A DNA stretch of 64,000 nucleotides. It comes from Streptomyces diacarni (GTDB taxonomy: Bacteria > Actinomycetota > Actinomycetes > Streptomycetales > Streptomycetaceae). Position 1 is the stretch's first letter. Every line of letters begins with the position of its first letter. The notes under the pieces were generated by a model. The model was given only the letters and a program-made list of their open reading frames with translations, did not search any database and had not been told where the DNA came from. Positions 36,384 through 46,054 of this stretch are shown here, in pieces. The position numbers and the translations under genes were made by a program. Where the stretch lies: positions 1 through 64,000 of the forward strand of contig NZ_QOIN01000042.1 in assembly GCF_003323715.1 (NCBI RefSeq), in the 5' to 3' direction.

Positions 36384-37468
36384 CAGGGCCGCTCCTTACC
36401 GGCGTCCGCCGCCTCGTCGGCGACGCCCGCCTCGTCGGCGACGCCCGCGCCGCTCTCGGCGCGCAGGTCGAGGCCGATGTCGAGGATGGGAGACGAGTGC
36501 GTCAGCGCGCCGACGGCCAGGAAGTCGACGCCGGTCGCGGCGTACTCGGCGGCGTTGTCGAGCGTGAGGCGCCCCGAGGACTCCAGCCGCGCCCGCCCCG
36601 CGACCAGGGTGACGGCCTCGGTCGTCATGCCCGGCGTGAAGTTGTCCAGCAGCAGCAGATCGGCGCCCTGGTCCAGGACGGGCGGAATCTGGTCAAGGCT
36701 GTCGACCTCCACCTCGATCGGCACGTCGGGGAACTCGGCCCGCACGCGGGCGAACGCCTCCGCGACGCCGCCGGCCGCGATGACGTGGTTGTCCTTGATG
36801 AGCGCCGCGTCCGAGAGGGACATGCGGTGGTTGACGCCGCCGCCGCAGCGCACCGCGTACTTCTCCAGGGCGCGCAGCCCAGGGGTCGTCTTGCGGGTGT
36901 CGCGGACCGCGGTCTTCGTGCCCTCCAGCGCGTCCGCCCACGCGCGGGTCGCGGTGGCGATGCCCGAGAGGCGGCACAGCAGGTTGAGGGCGCTGCGTTC
37001 GGCCGTGAGCAGGTCGCGGGTGCGGGTGCGGACGGTGAGCAGCCGCTGCCCTGCCTCCACCCGGTCCCCGTCCAGGACGTGGCGTTCGACCTCGAACTCG
37101 TCGGTGCACACGACGGAGAGGACGGCCTCGGCGACGCGGAGCCCCGCGACGGTGCCCGCCTCGCGTGCGGTGAAGTCGCCTGTGGCGACGGCCTCGTCGG
37201 GGATGGTCGCCACGCTGGTGACGTCCACGCCGCGGTCGAGGTCCTCCTCGACGGCGAGGTGGGCGATGTCCTCGATGTGGACCGGGTCGAGGCCCGCGTC
37301 GAGGAGGAGTTGGGCCAGGTCGGGGTCGAGACCGCACTCCAGCGGGTCGAGCCCCGGGTCGTCTGCGGCACCGGCCGAGCAGCCGCAGGCGTCGCCGCAG
37401 CCGCCTGCCTCCTCGGGCTGTTCCGCCGGGCCCCTGCCGATCTGGAGGAGGGGGAGGTCGTCGGTCAC
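36383..37468 (-). CDS. nadC: nicotinate-nucleotide pyrophosphorylase (carboxylating)
   Basis: A 361-residue enzyme making nicotinate mononucleotide from quinolinate and PRPP. DTRKTTPGLRALEKYAVRCG and GGVNHRMSLSDAALIKDNH (about residues 190-226) carry substrate-binding Arg, His and Lys; VEVDSLDQ and LLLDNF follow. The N-terminal 50 residues form a cysteine-containing low-complexity extension (CGDACGCSAG) not typical of the family. The GTG start overlaps nadB by four bases. Confidence 0.96.
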   Translation of the reverse strand: MTDDLPLLQIGRGPAEQPEEAGGCGDACGCSAGAADDPGLDPLECGLDPDLAQLLLDAGLDPVHIEDIAHLAVEEDLDRGVDVTSVATIPDEAVATGDFTAREAGTVAGLRVAEAVLSVVCTDEFEVERHVLDGDRVEAGQRLLTVRTRTRDLLTAERSALNLLCRLSGIATATRAWADALEGTKTAVRDTRKTTPGLRALEKYAVRCGGGVNHRMSLSDAALIKDNHVIAAGGVAEAFARVRAEFPDVPIEVEVDSLDQIPPVLDQGADLLLLDNFTPGMTTEAVTLVAGRARLESSGRLTLDNAAEYAATGVDFLAVGALTHSSPILDIGLDLRAESGAGVADEAGVADEAADAGKERP

Positions 37469-39270
37469 TTGTGCTCCTTGTGCTCGCTCATGACCGGGGG
37501 GAAGGCGGTCGTGTCGGTGGTGCGGACGGTGAAGTGTCCGCCGGGGGGCGTGCTGACGACCAGATGGCGGCGCCAGGTGGTGTCGTCGCGGTCCGGATGG
37601 TCCTCCCGCCAGTGGCAGCCCCGGGTCTCCTCGCGGCGGAGCGCCGCCGCGACGAGGACCTGCGCGACCAGGTGGAGGTTGGCCGTCTCCCAGGTGTCGA
37701 CACCCGGTTCGGCGGGCTTGGCGTCCGGGGACCCCGGAGAGTCCGGGGAGCCCGGCGAGGGCGTGAGGGCGGCGAGCCGCTCGGCGGCCTCCGTGAGAGA
37801 GCGCGCGGAACGCAGGACGCCCGCGCCGCTCGACATGATGCGCTGGATCTCCGCGCGGGCGGTGGCCGGAAGGAGCACGGCCTGGAGGGGGGAAACGCCC
37901 GCGGAGGGGGCCGCGGAAGGAGCCGCGCCGGGGGTCTCCCCTTCGCGGGACGCCGGGCCGGGGGCCACCCCGGCCGGCTCGGCGAGTTGCTCGGCGACCC
38001 GTTCCGCGATCTGCTCGGCGAAGACCAGGCCTTCCAACAGGCTGTTGGAGGCGAGGCGGTTGGCGCCGTGCACTCCGGTGCAGGCGGCTTCGCCGCAGGC
38101 GTAGAGGCCGGGGACGGTGGTGCGTCCTGCCAGGTCGGTGCGGATACCGCCGCTGGCGTAGTGGGCGGCGGGGGCGATCGGCACCGGCTCGGTGACGGGG
38201 TCGATGCCGTGTGCGCGGCAGGCCGCGAGGATGGTGGGGAAGCGGGTCTCCCACATGGCGGCGCCGAAGTGGCGGGCGTCCAGGTACATGTGGTCGGTGC
38301 CCTGTGCGGCGGCGCGGCGCGTGATGCCCTTGGCGACGATGTCGCGGGGGGCCAGCTCGGCGAGGGGGTGGGCGCCCTGCATGAAGCGGACGCCGGCCGC
38401 GTCGACGAGGTGGGCGCCCTCGCCCCGTACGGCCTCGGAGATCAGGGGCTGCTGGCCCTCCGCGTCGGGGCCGAGGTAGAGGACGGTGGGGTGGAACTGG
38501 ACGAACTCCAGGTCGGAGACCTCGGCGCCGGCGCGCAGCGCGAGGGCGACGCCGTCGCCCGTGGAGACCGCGGGGTTGGTGGTGGCGGCGAAGACCTGGC
38601 CCATGCCGCCGGTGGCCAGGACGACGGCGGGCGCGCGGACGGCGCCGACTCCGTCGTGCCGGCCCTCGCCCATGACGTGCAGGGTGACGCCCGCTGCGCG
38701 GCCTTCGGCGTCCGTGAGGAGGTCGAGGACGAGGGCGTTCTCGACGGTGCGGATGGACTGCTCCCGTACGGCCTCGACCAGGGCGCGGGAGACCTCCGCT
38801 CCGGTGGCGTCGCCGCCCGCGTGGGCGATGCGGTCCCGGTGGTGGCCGCCCTCCCGGGTGAGGGCGATCCGCCCCGTCGCCGGGGAGGTGTCGAACCGGG
38901 CACCGGACGCGATGAGCCGTCGCATCGCTCCGGGGGCTTCGGTGACGAGGGTGCGGACGGCTGCCTCGTCGCACAACCCCGCCCCCGCTTCGAGGGTGTC
39001 GTCGAGGTGCTGCTGCGGGGTGTCGCCCTCGCCGAGGGCCGCCGCGATGCCGCCCTGGGCCCAGCGGGTGGAACCGGCGTCGAGCCGCGCCTTGGTGACG
39101 ACGACCGTGCGGGCGCCGCGTGCCGCGCAGCGCAGTGCGGCGGTCAGTCCCGCGATGCCGGAGCCGACGACGACCACGTCCGCCTCCAGGCTCCAGCCGG
39201 CCGGCGGCGCGGGGAGGGCCCCGCCGGCTATGCCGGGGGTGGCTGCGGGCTGCCCACTGGTCCGGGTCAT
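37465..39270 (-). CDS. nadB: L-aspartate oxidase
   Basis: A 601-residue flavoprotein that oxidises aspartate to iminoaspartate for NAD synthesis. The FAD motif VVVGSGIAGLTAAL is at residues 33-46; TRWAQGGIAAAL, the catalytic region APRDIVAKGITRR near 310 and HYASGGIRTDLAGRTTVPGL near 368 are present. The C-terminal helical domain has a low-complexity insertion. No nadA is present in this operon, so quinolinate synthase must be encoded elsewhere. It overlaps panC by four bases. Confidence 0.96.
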   Translation of the reverse strand: MTRTSGQPAATPGIAGGALPAPPAGWSLEADVVVVGSGIAGLTAALRCAARGARTVVVTKARLDAGSTRWAQGGIAAALGEGDTPQQHLDDTLEAGAGLCDEAAVRTLVTEAPGAMRRLIASGARFDTSPATGRIALTREGGHHRDRIAHAGGDATGAEVSRALVEAVREQSIRTVENALVLDLLTDAEGRAAGVTLHVMGEGRHDGVGAVRAPAVVLATGGMGQVFAATTNPAVSTGDGVALALRAGAEVSDLEFVQFHPTVLYLGPDAEGQQPLISEAVRGEGAHLVDAAGVRFMQGAHPLAELAPRDIVAKGITRRAAAQGTDHMYLDARHFGAAMWETRFPTILAACRAHGIDPVTEPVPIAPAAHYASGGIRTDLAGRTTVPGLYACGEAACTGVHGANRLASNSLLEGLVFAEQIAERVAEQLAEPAGVAPGPASREGETPGAAPSAAPSAGVSPLQAVLLPATARAEIQRIMSSGAGVLRSARSLTEAAERLAALTPSPGSPDSPGSPDAKPAEPGVDTWETANLHLVAQVLVAAALRREETRGCHWREDHPDRDDTTWRRHLVVSTPPGGHFTVRTTDTTAFPPVMSEHKEHK

Positions 39271-40178
39271 CGCGGGGCTCCAAGGTGCAGGGGGACGTTG
39301 TCGATCAGCCGGGTGCGGCCCGCGCGGGCGGCGACGGCGAGGAGGGCTTCCCCCTGCCAGGCGGCGTCGGTGATCTCCCGGAAGCTCGCCGGGTCGACGA
39401 GGGCCACGTAGTCGACGTCGAGGCCGTCGGAGCCGTCGGGGTCGTCGGAGCGGTCGGGGTCTTCCACCGGGCGGCCCTGGCCGGCCAGCACGTCGCGGGC
39501 GGCGCGCAGCACGGCTGCCGGTCCGGCGCCGGCCGCCTGTTCCCCGGCGCGCAGGGCGCGGGAGAGGGCGAGCGCGTGGGTGCGTTCCGGCTCGCCCAGG
39601 TAGCGGTTGCGGCTGGAGAGGGCGAGCCCGTCGTCCTCGCGGACGGTGGGAACGGCCACGATCGCGGTGCGGAAGTTGAGGTCCCCGGCCATGCGGCGGA
39701 CCAGGGCCAGCTGCTGGGCGTCCTTCTGGCCGAAGAAGGCCACGTCGGGCGCGGTCAGGTGGAGCAGCTTGGCGACGACGGTGAGCATGCCGTCGAAGTG
39801 CCCGGGGCGCGAGGCGCCTTCCAGGACGTCGCCCATCGGACCCGCCGAGACGCGCACCTGGGGTTCGCCCCCGGGGTAGACCTCCTCGACGGGCGGTGCG
39901 AAGACCACGTCCGCGCCCTCCTTGCCGGCGATCAGCACGTCGGCCTCCAGGGTGCGCGGGTAGCGGTCCAGGTCCTCGCCCGCGCCGAACTGGAGCGGGT
40001 TGACGAAGACGGTGACGACGACCTGCCCGCCGGGTCCCACGCGCTCCCGGGCCGCTCGCACCAGCGCGGCGTGGCCCTCGTGCAGGGCGCCCATCGTCAT
40101 GACGACGGCGCGCTCCGCGCCGGTGTCCCCGCGCAGGCCGCGCAGCTCGGCGGCGGTGGTGACGACGTGCGCGGTCAT
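39267..40178 (-). CDS. panC: pantothenate synthetase
   Basis: A 303-residue ligase joining pantoate and beta-alanine using ATP. MTMGALHEGHAALV (residues 27-40) has the HIGH-like motif, with FVNPLQFGAGEDLDRYPR, SRPGHFDGMLTVVAKLLH, FFGQKDAQQLALV and the KMSKS-like LSSRNRYL following. It overlaps the upstream DUF2520 gene by four bases. No panB or panD is nearby. Confidence 0.97.
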   Translation of the reverse strand: MTAHVVTTAAELRGLRGDTGAERAVVMTMGALHEGHAALVRAARERVGPGGQVVVTVFVNPLQFGAGEDLDRYPRTLEADVLIAGKEGADVVFAPPVEEVYPGGEPQVRVSAGPMGDVLEGASRPGHFDGMLTVVAKLLHLTAPDVAFFGQKDAQQLALVRRMAGDLNFRTAIVAVPTVREDDGLALSSRNRYLGEPERTHALALSRALRAGEQAAGAGPAAVLRAARDVLAGQGRPVEDPDRSDDPDGSDGLDVDYVALVDPASFREITDAAWQGEALLAVAARAGRTRLIDNVPLHLGAPR

Positions 40179-41299
40179 GCGCGGCCCTCCCCGTCGCCCC
40201 CGTCGTTCCCCTCGTCGGTGCCGCCCGTCCCGCCCGTACCGCCCGTTCCGTGGGGGCCGCCCGTGCTGCCCCTTCCGTGGGGGCCGCCCGCGCCGCCGCC
40301 TCGCTCGTGCGTGCCGGCGCCGAGAACGTCCAGCAGGTCGCCCGCGTGGCCCGCGGTGAGCAGGCCGTGGTCGAGCGCGCGGTCGGCGGTGGCCCGCGCC
40401 ATCGCGAGGTAGCTCGCCACCGTCCGCGGCGCGTGCCGGCGCAACTCGGCGACGTGGGCGGCGACCGTGCCGGCGTCCCCCCGGGCGACGGGGCCGGTCA
40501 GCGCGGCGTCACCGGAGCGCAGCGCGTTGTCGAGGGCGGCGCCCAGCAGCGGCCCCAGCATCCGGTCGGGGGCCTGCACCCCGGAGGTGCGCAGCAGCTC
40601 CATGGCCTGGTTGACGAGGGTGACCAGGTGGTTGGCGCCGATGGCGAGGGCCGCGTGATAGAGCGGCCTGGCCTCCTCCGCGACCCACTCGGGCTCCCCG
40701 CCCATCTCGATGACCAGCGCCTGCGCCGCCAGCCGCAGCTCCTCGGGCGCCGTCACCCCGAACGAGCAGCCCGCCAGCCGCTGCACGTCCACCGCCGTGC
40801 CCGTGAAGGTCATCACCGGGTGCAGTGCCAGCGGCAGCGCTCCGGCGGCCAGCGCGGGCTCCAGGACGGAGACGCCGTACCGGCCCGAGGTGTGGACCAC
40901 CAGCTGTCCCGGGCGCACGGCACCGGTCTTGACCAGGCCCGCGACCAGGCCGGGCAGCGCGTCGTCCGGAACGGTCAGCAGGACGAGTTCGGAGCGGGCC
41001 AGCACCTCGTCGGGGCCGACGACGGGGACGCCGGGCAGCAGCTCGGCCGCGCGGCGCCTGGAGGCGTCCGAGACGCCGGAGACCGCGACCGGGCGGTGTC
41101 CCGCCAGCCGCAGCGCCGCCGCCAGCGCGGGGCCGACGCGTCCCGCGCCGACGACGCCGACCGACAGCCGTGCCGGGCGGTCCTCGGCCCGCGCCGGCAC
41201 GGACGGCTCGGGGCCGCCACCGGCGGCGGACCGCGAGCGCCCCCCGGCGCCCTGCGGCCCGTCGCCGGGGTGCGGGTGGTGAGGGTGGTGTGCGTTCAC
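40175..41299 (-). CDS. Rossmann-like DUF2520 protein (putative oxidoreductase)
   Basis: A 374-residue protein. After a His/Gly-rich N terminus, a Rossmann fold opens with SVGVVGAGRVGPALAAAL near residue 47, includes LLTVPDDALPGLVAGL near 107, and continues into a DUF2520 helical dimerisation domain (HAALAIGANHLVTLVNQAMELL). The fold resembles ketopantoate and pyrroline-carboxylate reductases. Heading a pantothenate/NAD operon, it may act in pantoate formation, which is inference. The C-terminal 40 residues are Gly/Thr-rich. The GTG start has a GGAAGG site. Confidence 0.88.
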   Translation of the reverse strand: MNAHHPHHPHPGDGPQGAGGRSRSAAGGGPEPSVPARAEDRPARLSVGVVGAGRVGPALAAALRLAGHRPVAVSGVSDASRRRAAELLPGVPVVGPDEVLARSELVLLTVPDDALPGLVAGLVKTGAVRPGQLVVHTSGRYGVSVLEPALAAGALPLALHPVMTFTGTAVDVQRLAGCSFGVTAPEELRLAAQALVIEMGGEPEWVAEEARPLYHAALAIGANHLVTLVNQAMELLRTSGVQAPDRMLGPLLGAALDNALRSGDAALTGPVARGDAGTVAAHVAELRRHAPRTVASYLAMARATADRALDHGLLTAGHAGDLLDVLGAGTHERGGGAGGPHGRGSTGGPHGTGGTGGTGGTDEGNDGGDGEGRA

Positions 41300-41364
41300 G
41301 AAAGAGGCCTTCCGTATGCGTTCCGGTCCGCTCAGTGGCCGGTACCGGACGAGACCTCGCCATG

Positions 41365-41613
41365 CTAAGCCCTCCGCGCGCGCCGCCGGAGGGGTCGGGG
41401 GGCGGCCCCGCTCGCCGCCGCGCCCTGCTCGCGCTCCCGTTCGGCGGCCCGCTCGGCGGCGCGGGTCAGGCCGAGTTCCCTCCTCGCCTCCCTGCGCGCC
41501 ACCCACCAGGCCCGCAGGAGCTTCGCCTCGTGCGTGCCCGGTGCCGGTGGCGGCGTCTGCCCTTGGGAGTGGAGCCGCCAGGTGTCCATCGCGTACTGCT
41601 CACCGATGCTCAT
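41365..41613 (-). CDS. small basic protein of unknown function
   Basis: An 82-residue frame with a tryptophan-containing N-terminal half (MDTWRLHSQGQTPPPAPGTH, LLRAWWVARREARRELGL) and a very basic Arg/Ala tail. It lies 65 bases upstream of the DUF2520 gene on the same strand and has no convincing ribosome-binding site. It is called because the N-terminal half looks protein-like and the spacing fits; it could be a chance frame. Confidence 0.5.
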   Translation of the reverse strand: MSIGEQYAMDTWRLHSQGQTPPPAPGTHEAKLLRAWWVARREARRELGLTRAAERAAEREREQGAAASGAAPRPLRRRARRA

Positions 41614-41663
41614 GGACCCGACGGTGCGCCGCCGTTTCCCGGCCCGGCACGCGAGTTGACCAG

Positions 41664-41709
41664 CCTCGTCAATCGGTACCCGTTCGATTGACGAGGCCCG
41701 TCAATCGGG
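41664..41709. promoter_or_regulatory. operator cluster upstream of the ArsR/DUF5937 regulator
   Basis: CCTCGTCAATCG-N9-CGATTGACGAGG is a perfect 12-bp inverted repeat (41664-41696). A third CCCGTCAATCGGG copy follows at 41697-41709. Together there are three CGTCAATCG elements 29 bases before the start codon. Confidence 0.75.
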
Positions 41710-41737
41710 CGGGGGACGGCCGTCCCCGGCAGGCAGG

Positions 41738-42868
41738 ATGGAGGGCATGAGCGTCACCATCCACATCGCGGGGCTGCCCCTGGAGCGTGTCGTCTTCGCC
41801 CCTTCGCCGCTGGCCGAACTGGGCACAGCGCTACACACCCTGGCCGAGCCCGGACACCATCCCGGGGTGCACGGCTGGGCGACCGCCACCAACGCCTCAC
41901 TCAAGCAGGATCTGGCCGACCGGCTGTGCGAGGCCGACTTCCTGTGGCGGACGACCTTCTCCGACATCCTGCTGGGCTTCGCGGGACTGCGGGACGCCTC
42001 CGCGCAGCCCGGCGGGACGCTCGCGCAGGACCTGGACCTGCTCGACCGGCTCGACGACGAGAGTTACGTCATGGCCGCCCTGGAGTTCACCTGCGGTGCG
42101 CTCTACGGAACCGACGCGGTGCGCTCGCCGCTGGCCGACGCGGCGCTGCGGGAGCGGGCGCTCGATCTGGCTGCGGCCCGCGGGCCGCAGCAGCAGCGGT
42201 TCACCCAGCGGCTGCTGGACGACCCGCCCGCCGTGCGGTCGTGGATACGCCGCCTGTTCGAGGACTGCGACCGGGCCTTCTTCGCCGACACCTGGAGGCG
42301 GGTGCGGCTCCAGCTGACCGCCGACGCGCGCGAGAAGACGGAGCTGCTGCGCCGCAAGGGGCTGGCGGCGACCCTGGCGGCCGTCTCCCCCGCGCTGTCG
42401 ACCGACGAGGCGGGCGGCGTCATCGACGCCGACAAGCTCGCCAGCGCCCGCACCACCGCAGTGGATCCCGCGGTGGGGCCCGGCGTGACGTTCGTCCCGT
42501 CCATCCACCAGTGGCCGCACCTGGTGGTGCTGCACCGGCACGGGTGGCGGCCCGTCGTGCACTATCCGGTCGCGGCGCCCGAGATGCCGGGGCCGCTGTC
42601 GGTGGACCAGTTCAAACTGCGGATGGAGGCCCTGGCGCATCCGATGCGGATGCGGCTGTGCCGGAACCTGGCCCGGGCGCCCTACTCCACCAGCGAACTC
42701 GCCGACCAGTACGCGCTCAGTTCCCCGGAGGTCTCCCGGCACTTGGCGGTGCTGAAGAAGGCCGGTCTGATCACGGCCAGGCGGCGCGGCCGGTACGTGC
42801 AGTACCAGCTGGATCTGAAGGTCGTGGGACGGCTGGGCAGCGACTTCCTGGAGACGGTACTGCGGTGA
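41738..42868 (+). CDS. ArsR-family regulator with N-terminal DUF5937-like domain
   Basis: A 376-residue regulator. The N-terminal 230 residues (IHIAGLPLERVVFAPSPLAEL onward) are a helical domain I associate with DUF5937. A middle segment is followed by a C-terminal ArsR wHTH (about 295-360: MEALAHPMRMRLCRNLARAP, ELADQYALSSPEVSRHLAVL, TARRRGRYVQYQL). The start is uncertain between ATG 41738 and ATG 41747, the latter just after GGAGGG. The strong operator upstream implies autoregulation. The effector and other targets are unknown. Confidence 0.87.
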   Translation: MEGMSVTIHIAGLPLERVVFAPSPLAELGTALHTLAEPGHHPGVHGWATATNASLKQDLADRLCEADFLWRTTFSDILLGFAGLRDASAQPGGTLAQDLDLLDRLDDESYVMAALEFTCGALYGTDAVRSPLADAALRERALDLAAARGPQQQRFTQRLLDDPPAVRSWIRRLFEDCDRAFFADTWRRVRLQLTADAREKTELLRRKGLAATLAAVSPALSTDEAGGVIDADKLASARTTAVDPAVGPGVTFVPSIHQWPHLVVLHRHGWRPVVHYPVAAPEMPGPLSVDQFKLRMEALAHPMRMRLCRNLARAPYSTSELADQYALSSPEVSRHLAVLKKAGLITARRRGRYVQYQLDLKVVGRLGSDFLETVLR

Positions 42869-42870
42869 CA

Positions 42871-42888
42871 CGGGGCCCGCCGGCCCCG
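42871..42888. terminator. hairpin between convergent ArsR and response regulator genes
   Basis: A 7-bp perfect stem (CGGGGCC with its complement) and a 4-base loop lies between the two stop codons. Confidence 0.5.
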
Positions 42889-42904
42889 CCGACGTCGGGA
42901 GGAT

Positions 42905-43582
42905 TCAGCTCCCGGCCCTCACCAGGCCCGTCTCGTACGCCAGGACGACCGCCTGGACACGGTCGCGCAGCCCCAGCTTGGCCAGGATGCGGCCCACGTG
43001 GGTCTTGACCGTCGCTTCGGAGAGCACCAGCCGGGCGGCGATCTCTCCGTTGGACAGGCCCTGGGCGATGAGGGTGAGCACCTCCCGCTCGCGTTCGGTC
43101 AGGCGTTCCAGCTCCTTGGCGACCGGCTCGGTGGCGGTGGCGGGCAGCACCGAGGAGAACCGGTCGATCAGCCGCCGCGTGGTGCTGGGCGCCACCACCG
43201 CGTCCCCGCTGTGCACCGCGCGGATGGCCTCCAGCAGGTCGCCGGGCGGCACGTCCTTGAGCATGAAGCCGCTGGCCCCCGACTTGAGCGCGGAGAACGC
43301 GTACTCGTCCAGGTCGAACGTGGTCAGGATCAGCACCTTCGGGCTGCCGGGCCCGCCCTCGCCGCCCTCGCAGATGCGGCGGGTGGCCTCGACCCCGTCG
43401 ACGTTCGGCATCCGCACGTCCATCAGCACCACGTCCACCGGCGTGCCGCGCAGGATCGCCAGCGCCTCGGCGCCGTCACCCGCCTCGGCGGTGACCTCCA
43501 TGTCCTGCTGCGCGGTGAGCACCATGCGGAAGCCGGTGCGCAGCAGCGCCTGGTCGTCGACGAGCATCACGCGGATCGTCAT
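42905..43582 (-). CDS. NarL/LuxR-type response regulator
   Basis: A 225-residue two-component output protein. The receiver domain has the acidic pair in MLVDDQALLRTG, the phosphoacceptor Asp in VVLMDVRMPNVDG near residue 55, and Lys in KSGASGFMLKD. The C-terminal LuxR HTH runs from LTEREREVLTLIAQGLSNGE to VKTHVGRILAKLGL. An AAGGA site precedes the ATG. It follows its kinase by 64 bases on the same strand. Target genes are unknown. Confidence 0.95.
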   Translation of the reverse strand: MTIRVMLVDDQALLRTGFRMVLTAQQDMEVTAEAGDGAEALAILRGTPVDVVLMDVRMPNVDGVEATRRICEGGEGGPGSPKVLILTTFDLDEYAFSALKSGASGFMLKDVPPGDLLEAIRAVHSGDAVVAPSTTRRLIDRFSSVLPATATEPVAKELERLTEREREVLTLIAQGLSNGEIAARLVLSEATVKTHVGRILAKLGLRDRVQAVVLAYETGLVRAGS

Positions 43583-43646
43583 GCGGGGTCCTTCTCGGTC
43601 GGGGGAGGGCGGGGACAGGGGACGTGGAGGGGCGCCTCGGTCGGAA

Positions 43647-44879
43647 TCAGCCGGCGCCCTTGAGGGGGAGGGCCGCACAGATGCGGAAGCCGCCGCCGGC
43701 GCGGGGCCCGGCCTCCAGCGCACCCCCCACCATGCCGACCCGCTCGCGCATGCCGATCAGCCCGTGGCCCAGACCGTCCACGCCGCCCTCCTCGTACAGC
43801 TCGCGCTGGGCGCCGCGCCCGTCGTCCTCCGCGAGGACGGACAGCTCCTCGTCGGTGTAGCGGAGCCGCACGGTCGCCCCCACGTCGGGGCCGCCGTGCT
43901 TGCGGGTGTTGGTCAGCGCCTCCTGCACGATGCGGTACGCGGTCAGCTCGACGCTGCTGGGGAGCGGGTGCGGGACGCCCTCGACCCGGAAGTCGACGGT
44001 CAGGCCCGCGCCCCGCACCTGCTCGACGAGGTCGGCGATCTGCTCCACACCGGGCTGCGGCACGTACTCGCCGCCGTCCCGCTTGGCGCCGTCCTCGCTG
44101 CGCAGCACCCCCAGCAGGCGGCGCATCTCGGCGAGCGCCTGCCGGCCCGTGCCCGAGATGGTCTCCAGCGCCATGCGGGTCTGGTCAGGCGCGTTGTCCA
44201 GCACGTAGGCGCCGCCGTCGGCCTGGACGACCATCACGGACACGTTGTGCGCCACCACGTCGTGCAGCTCGCGCGCTATCCGGGCCCGCTCGGCGGCGAC
44301 GGCCACCTTGGCCTGTGCCTCCCGCTCCTTCTCCAGCCGCCGGGCGCGCTCCTCCAGCTGGAGGTAGTAGGCGCGGCGGGTGCGCAGGGAGTCGCCGAGC
44401 ACCCAGGCCATCACGAACGCCAGTGTCATGAACAGCGTGCCGAAGATGTCGTTCGCCAGGCCGCCCGTCGTGCTCGGCCAGCGCAGCGTGCTGATGGTGG
44501 GGGCCAGCAGCGCGCCCGCCAGCGCGAACCTGGAGGCCCACCGGACGTGCCGGGAGGCGACGGTGAAGACGATGACCAGGAACGCGAAGTTTCCGGGGAA
44601 CGCGCTGACGTCGACGACCACCTGTGCCACGCCCGTACCGGTGGCCAGCACCAGCATCTTCTCGGGGGCCCTGCGGCGCAGCGCCACGACCGCGCTCAGC
44701 GCGAGCGCGATGGGGATCATGGCGATCTGTTGCCGGGGCGTGGTCGCGAGCCCCTCCGCCTCCGGCGGCGCGGTGACGCCGGCGACGATCCACAGCGACG
44801 ACAGCATCAGCAGCGCGACAGCCCAGAGGCTGTCCACCCACGTGGGGTGTCTGCGGATGAAGTCGTAGAGCCGATGCAC
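43647..44879 (-). CDS. sensor histidine kinase paired with the NarL-type regulator
   Basis: A 410-residue membrane kinase. Four to five helices occupy residues 12-165, a coiled linker follows, then the phosphoacceptor motif [20 protein letters not shown] near 205, the N box [16 protein letters not shown] near 310 and the G box [13 protein letters not shown] near 380. Start chosen at GTG 44879, seven bases after TACGCT; a further GTG at 44906 is possible. It is divergent from the methyltransferase gene. Confidence 0.93.
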   Translation of the reverse strand: MHRLYDFIRRHPTWVDSLWAVALLMLSSLWIVAGVTAPPEAEGLATTPRQQIAMIPIALALSAVVALRRRAPEKMLVLATGTGVAQVVVDVSAFPGNFAFLVIVFTVASRHVRWASRFALAGALLAPTISTLRWPSTTGGLANDIFGTLFMTLAFVMAWVLGDSLRTRRAYYLQLEERARRLEKEREAQAKVAVAAERARIARELHDVVAHNVSVMVVQADGGAYVLDNAPDQTRMALETISGTGRQALAEMRRLLGVLRSEDGAKRDGGEYVPQPGVEQIADLVEQVRGAGLTVDFRVEGVPHPLPSSVELTAYRIVQEALTNTRKHGGPDVGATVRLRYTDEELSVLAEDDGRGAQRELYEEGGVDGLGHGLIGMRERVGMVGGALEAGPRAGGGFRICAALPLKGAG

Positions 44880-44994
44880 GTCACCCAGCGTATGCAGACC
44901 GGGCACGTGCAGGGGTCAACCGGACGGCCGATCCGTGGGCGCCGCTCCTACTCCCCAAGGTGGAGGATTCCGGTCCGCGCATACGGTGAGGCCC

Positions 44995-46005
44995 ATGCTC
45001 CCCCCGTTGCCCGGCTGGCGCTCGGCCACCGCCACCGCCCTGTACGGGCCCGGCGGTTTCTACACCCGTCAGGCGCCCGCCGCCCATTTCCGCACCTCCG
45101 TACACGCCTCCGGGCTCTTCGCCCACGCGGTGACGCGCCTCCTGCTGCGGGTGGACGCGGCCCTGGGGCAGCCGCCGCGCCTCGACCTGGTCGACGTCGG
45201 CGCCGGCGCCGGGGAACTCCTCACGGGGGTGGCGGCCGCACTGCGCGAGCACGAGGCCGCCGGCGCAGCGGTGCTGGCGCGCCTGCGCCCCACCGCCGTC
45301 GAACACCGGCCGCGCCCCGAGGGCCTCGACCCGGCCGTCCACTGGTGTACGCGCCTGCCGGACCCCGCCACGGTGACGGGGCTGCTGTTCGCCAACGAGT
45401 GGCTGGACAACGTGCCCGTCGACGTCGCCGAGAACGACCGCACGGGGACCGCACGGCTGGTGCTGGTCGCACCCGACGGCACCGAACGGCACGGGCCGCC
45501 CGTCACCGGCGCCGACGCCCGGTGGCTGGAGCGGTGGTGGCCGCTGGACCAGGCGGGCGAAGGCGCCCGCGCCGAGATCGGCCACCCGCGGGACGCCGCC
45601 TGGGCGCGCGCCGCCGGCAGCGTGCGCCGCGGCGTGGCCGTCGCCGTCGACTACGGGCACACCCGCGCGACCCGCCCCCCGTTCGGCACTCTCGCCGGGT
45701 ACCGCGAGGGCCGCGGCTGCCTGCCCGTACCGGACGGCAGCCGCGATGTGACCTCCCACGTGGCCCTCGACGCGGCCGCCGCGAGCGCACCCGGCACCAC
45801 CCGGCTGCTCGACCAGCGCGCCGCGCTCGGCGCCCTGGGCGTGACGGGCCGCCGCCCGGACCTCGCCCTGGCGAGCTCCGACCCCGCCGCCTACGTGCGC
45901 GAGCTGAGCGCGTCCTGCGAGGCCGCCGAGCTGCTGGACGCGGGCGGGCTCGGCGGCTTCGGCTGGCTCCTGTCGGAGATCGACTGCACGGTGGGACCCG
46001 GCTGA
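44995..46005 (+). CDS. MidA/NDUFAF7-type SAM-dependent methyltransferase
   Basis: A 336-residue protein of the DUF185 family. [20 protein letters not shown] (residues 18-37) is the family N-terminal signature; [13 protein letters not shown] (about 64-76) binds [16 protein letters not shown] and VAVDYGHTR are also typical. The eukaryotic relative methylates the complex I 49-kDa (NuoD) subunit. An orphan NuoD-like gene lies 5.5 kb away, a suggestive but unproven link. The ATG is seven bases after TACGGT, so it is probably leaderless. Confidence 0.85.
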   Translation: MLPPLPGWRSATATALYGPGGFYTRQAPAAHFRTSVHASGLFAHAVTRLLLRVDAALGQPPRLDLVDVGAGAGELLTGVAAALREHEAAGAAVLARLRPTAVEHRPRPEGLDPAVHWCTRLPDPATVTGLLFANEWLDNVPVDVAENDRTGTARLVLVAPDGTERHGPPVTGADARWLERWWPLDQAGEGARAEIGHPRDAAWARAAGSVRRGVAVAVDYGHTRATRPPFGTLAGYREGRGCLPVPDGSRDVTSHVALDAAAASAPGTTRLLDQRAALGALGVTGRRPDLALASSDPAAYVRELSASCEAAELLDAGGLGGFGWLLSEIDCTVGPG

Positions 46006-46021
46006 GAGCCGTCCTCCAGGA

Positions 46022-46045
46022 GGCCCGGGACGACACTCCCGGGCC
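46022..46045. terminator. terminator between the methyltransferase and ABC ATPase genes
   Basis: A perfect 9-bp stem (GGCCCGGGA with its complement) and a 6-base loop lies between convergent stop codons. Confidence 0.75.
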
Positions 46046-46054
46046 CCTCCCGGG

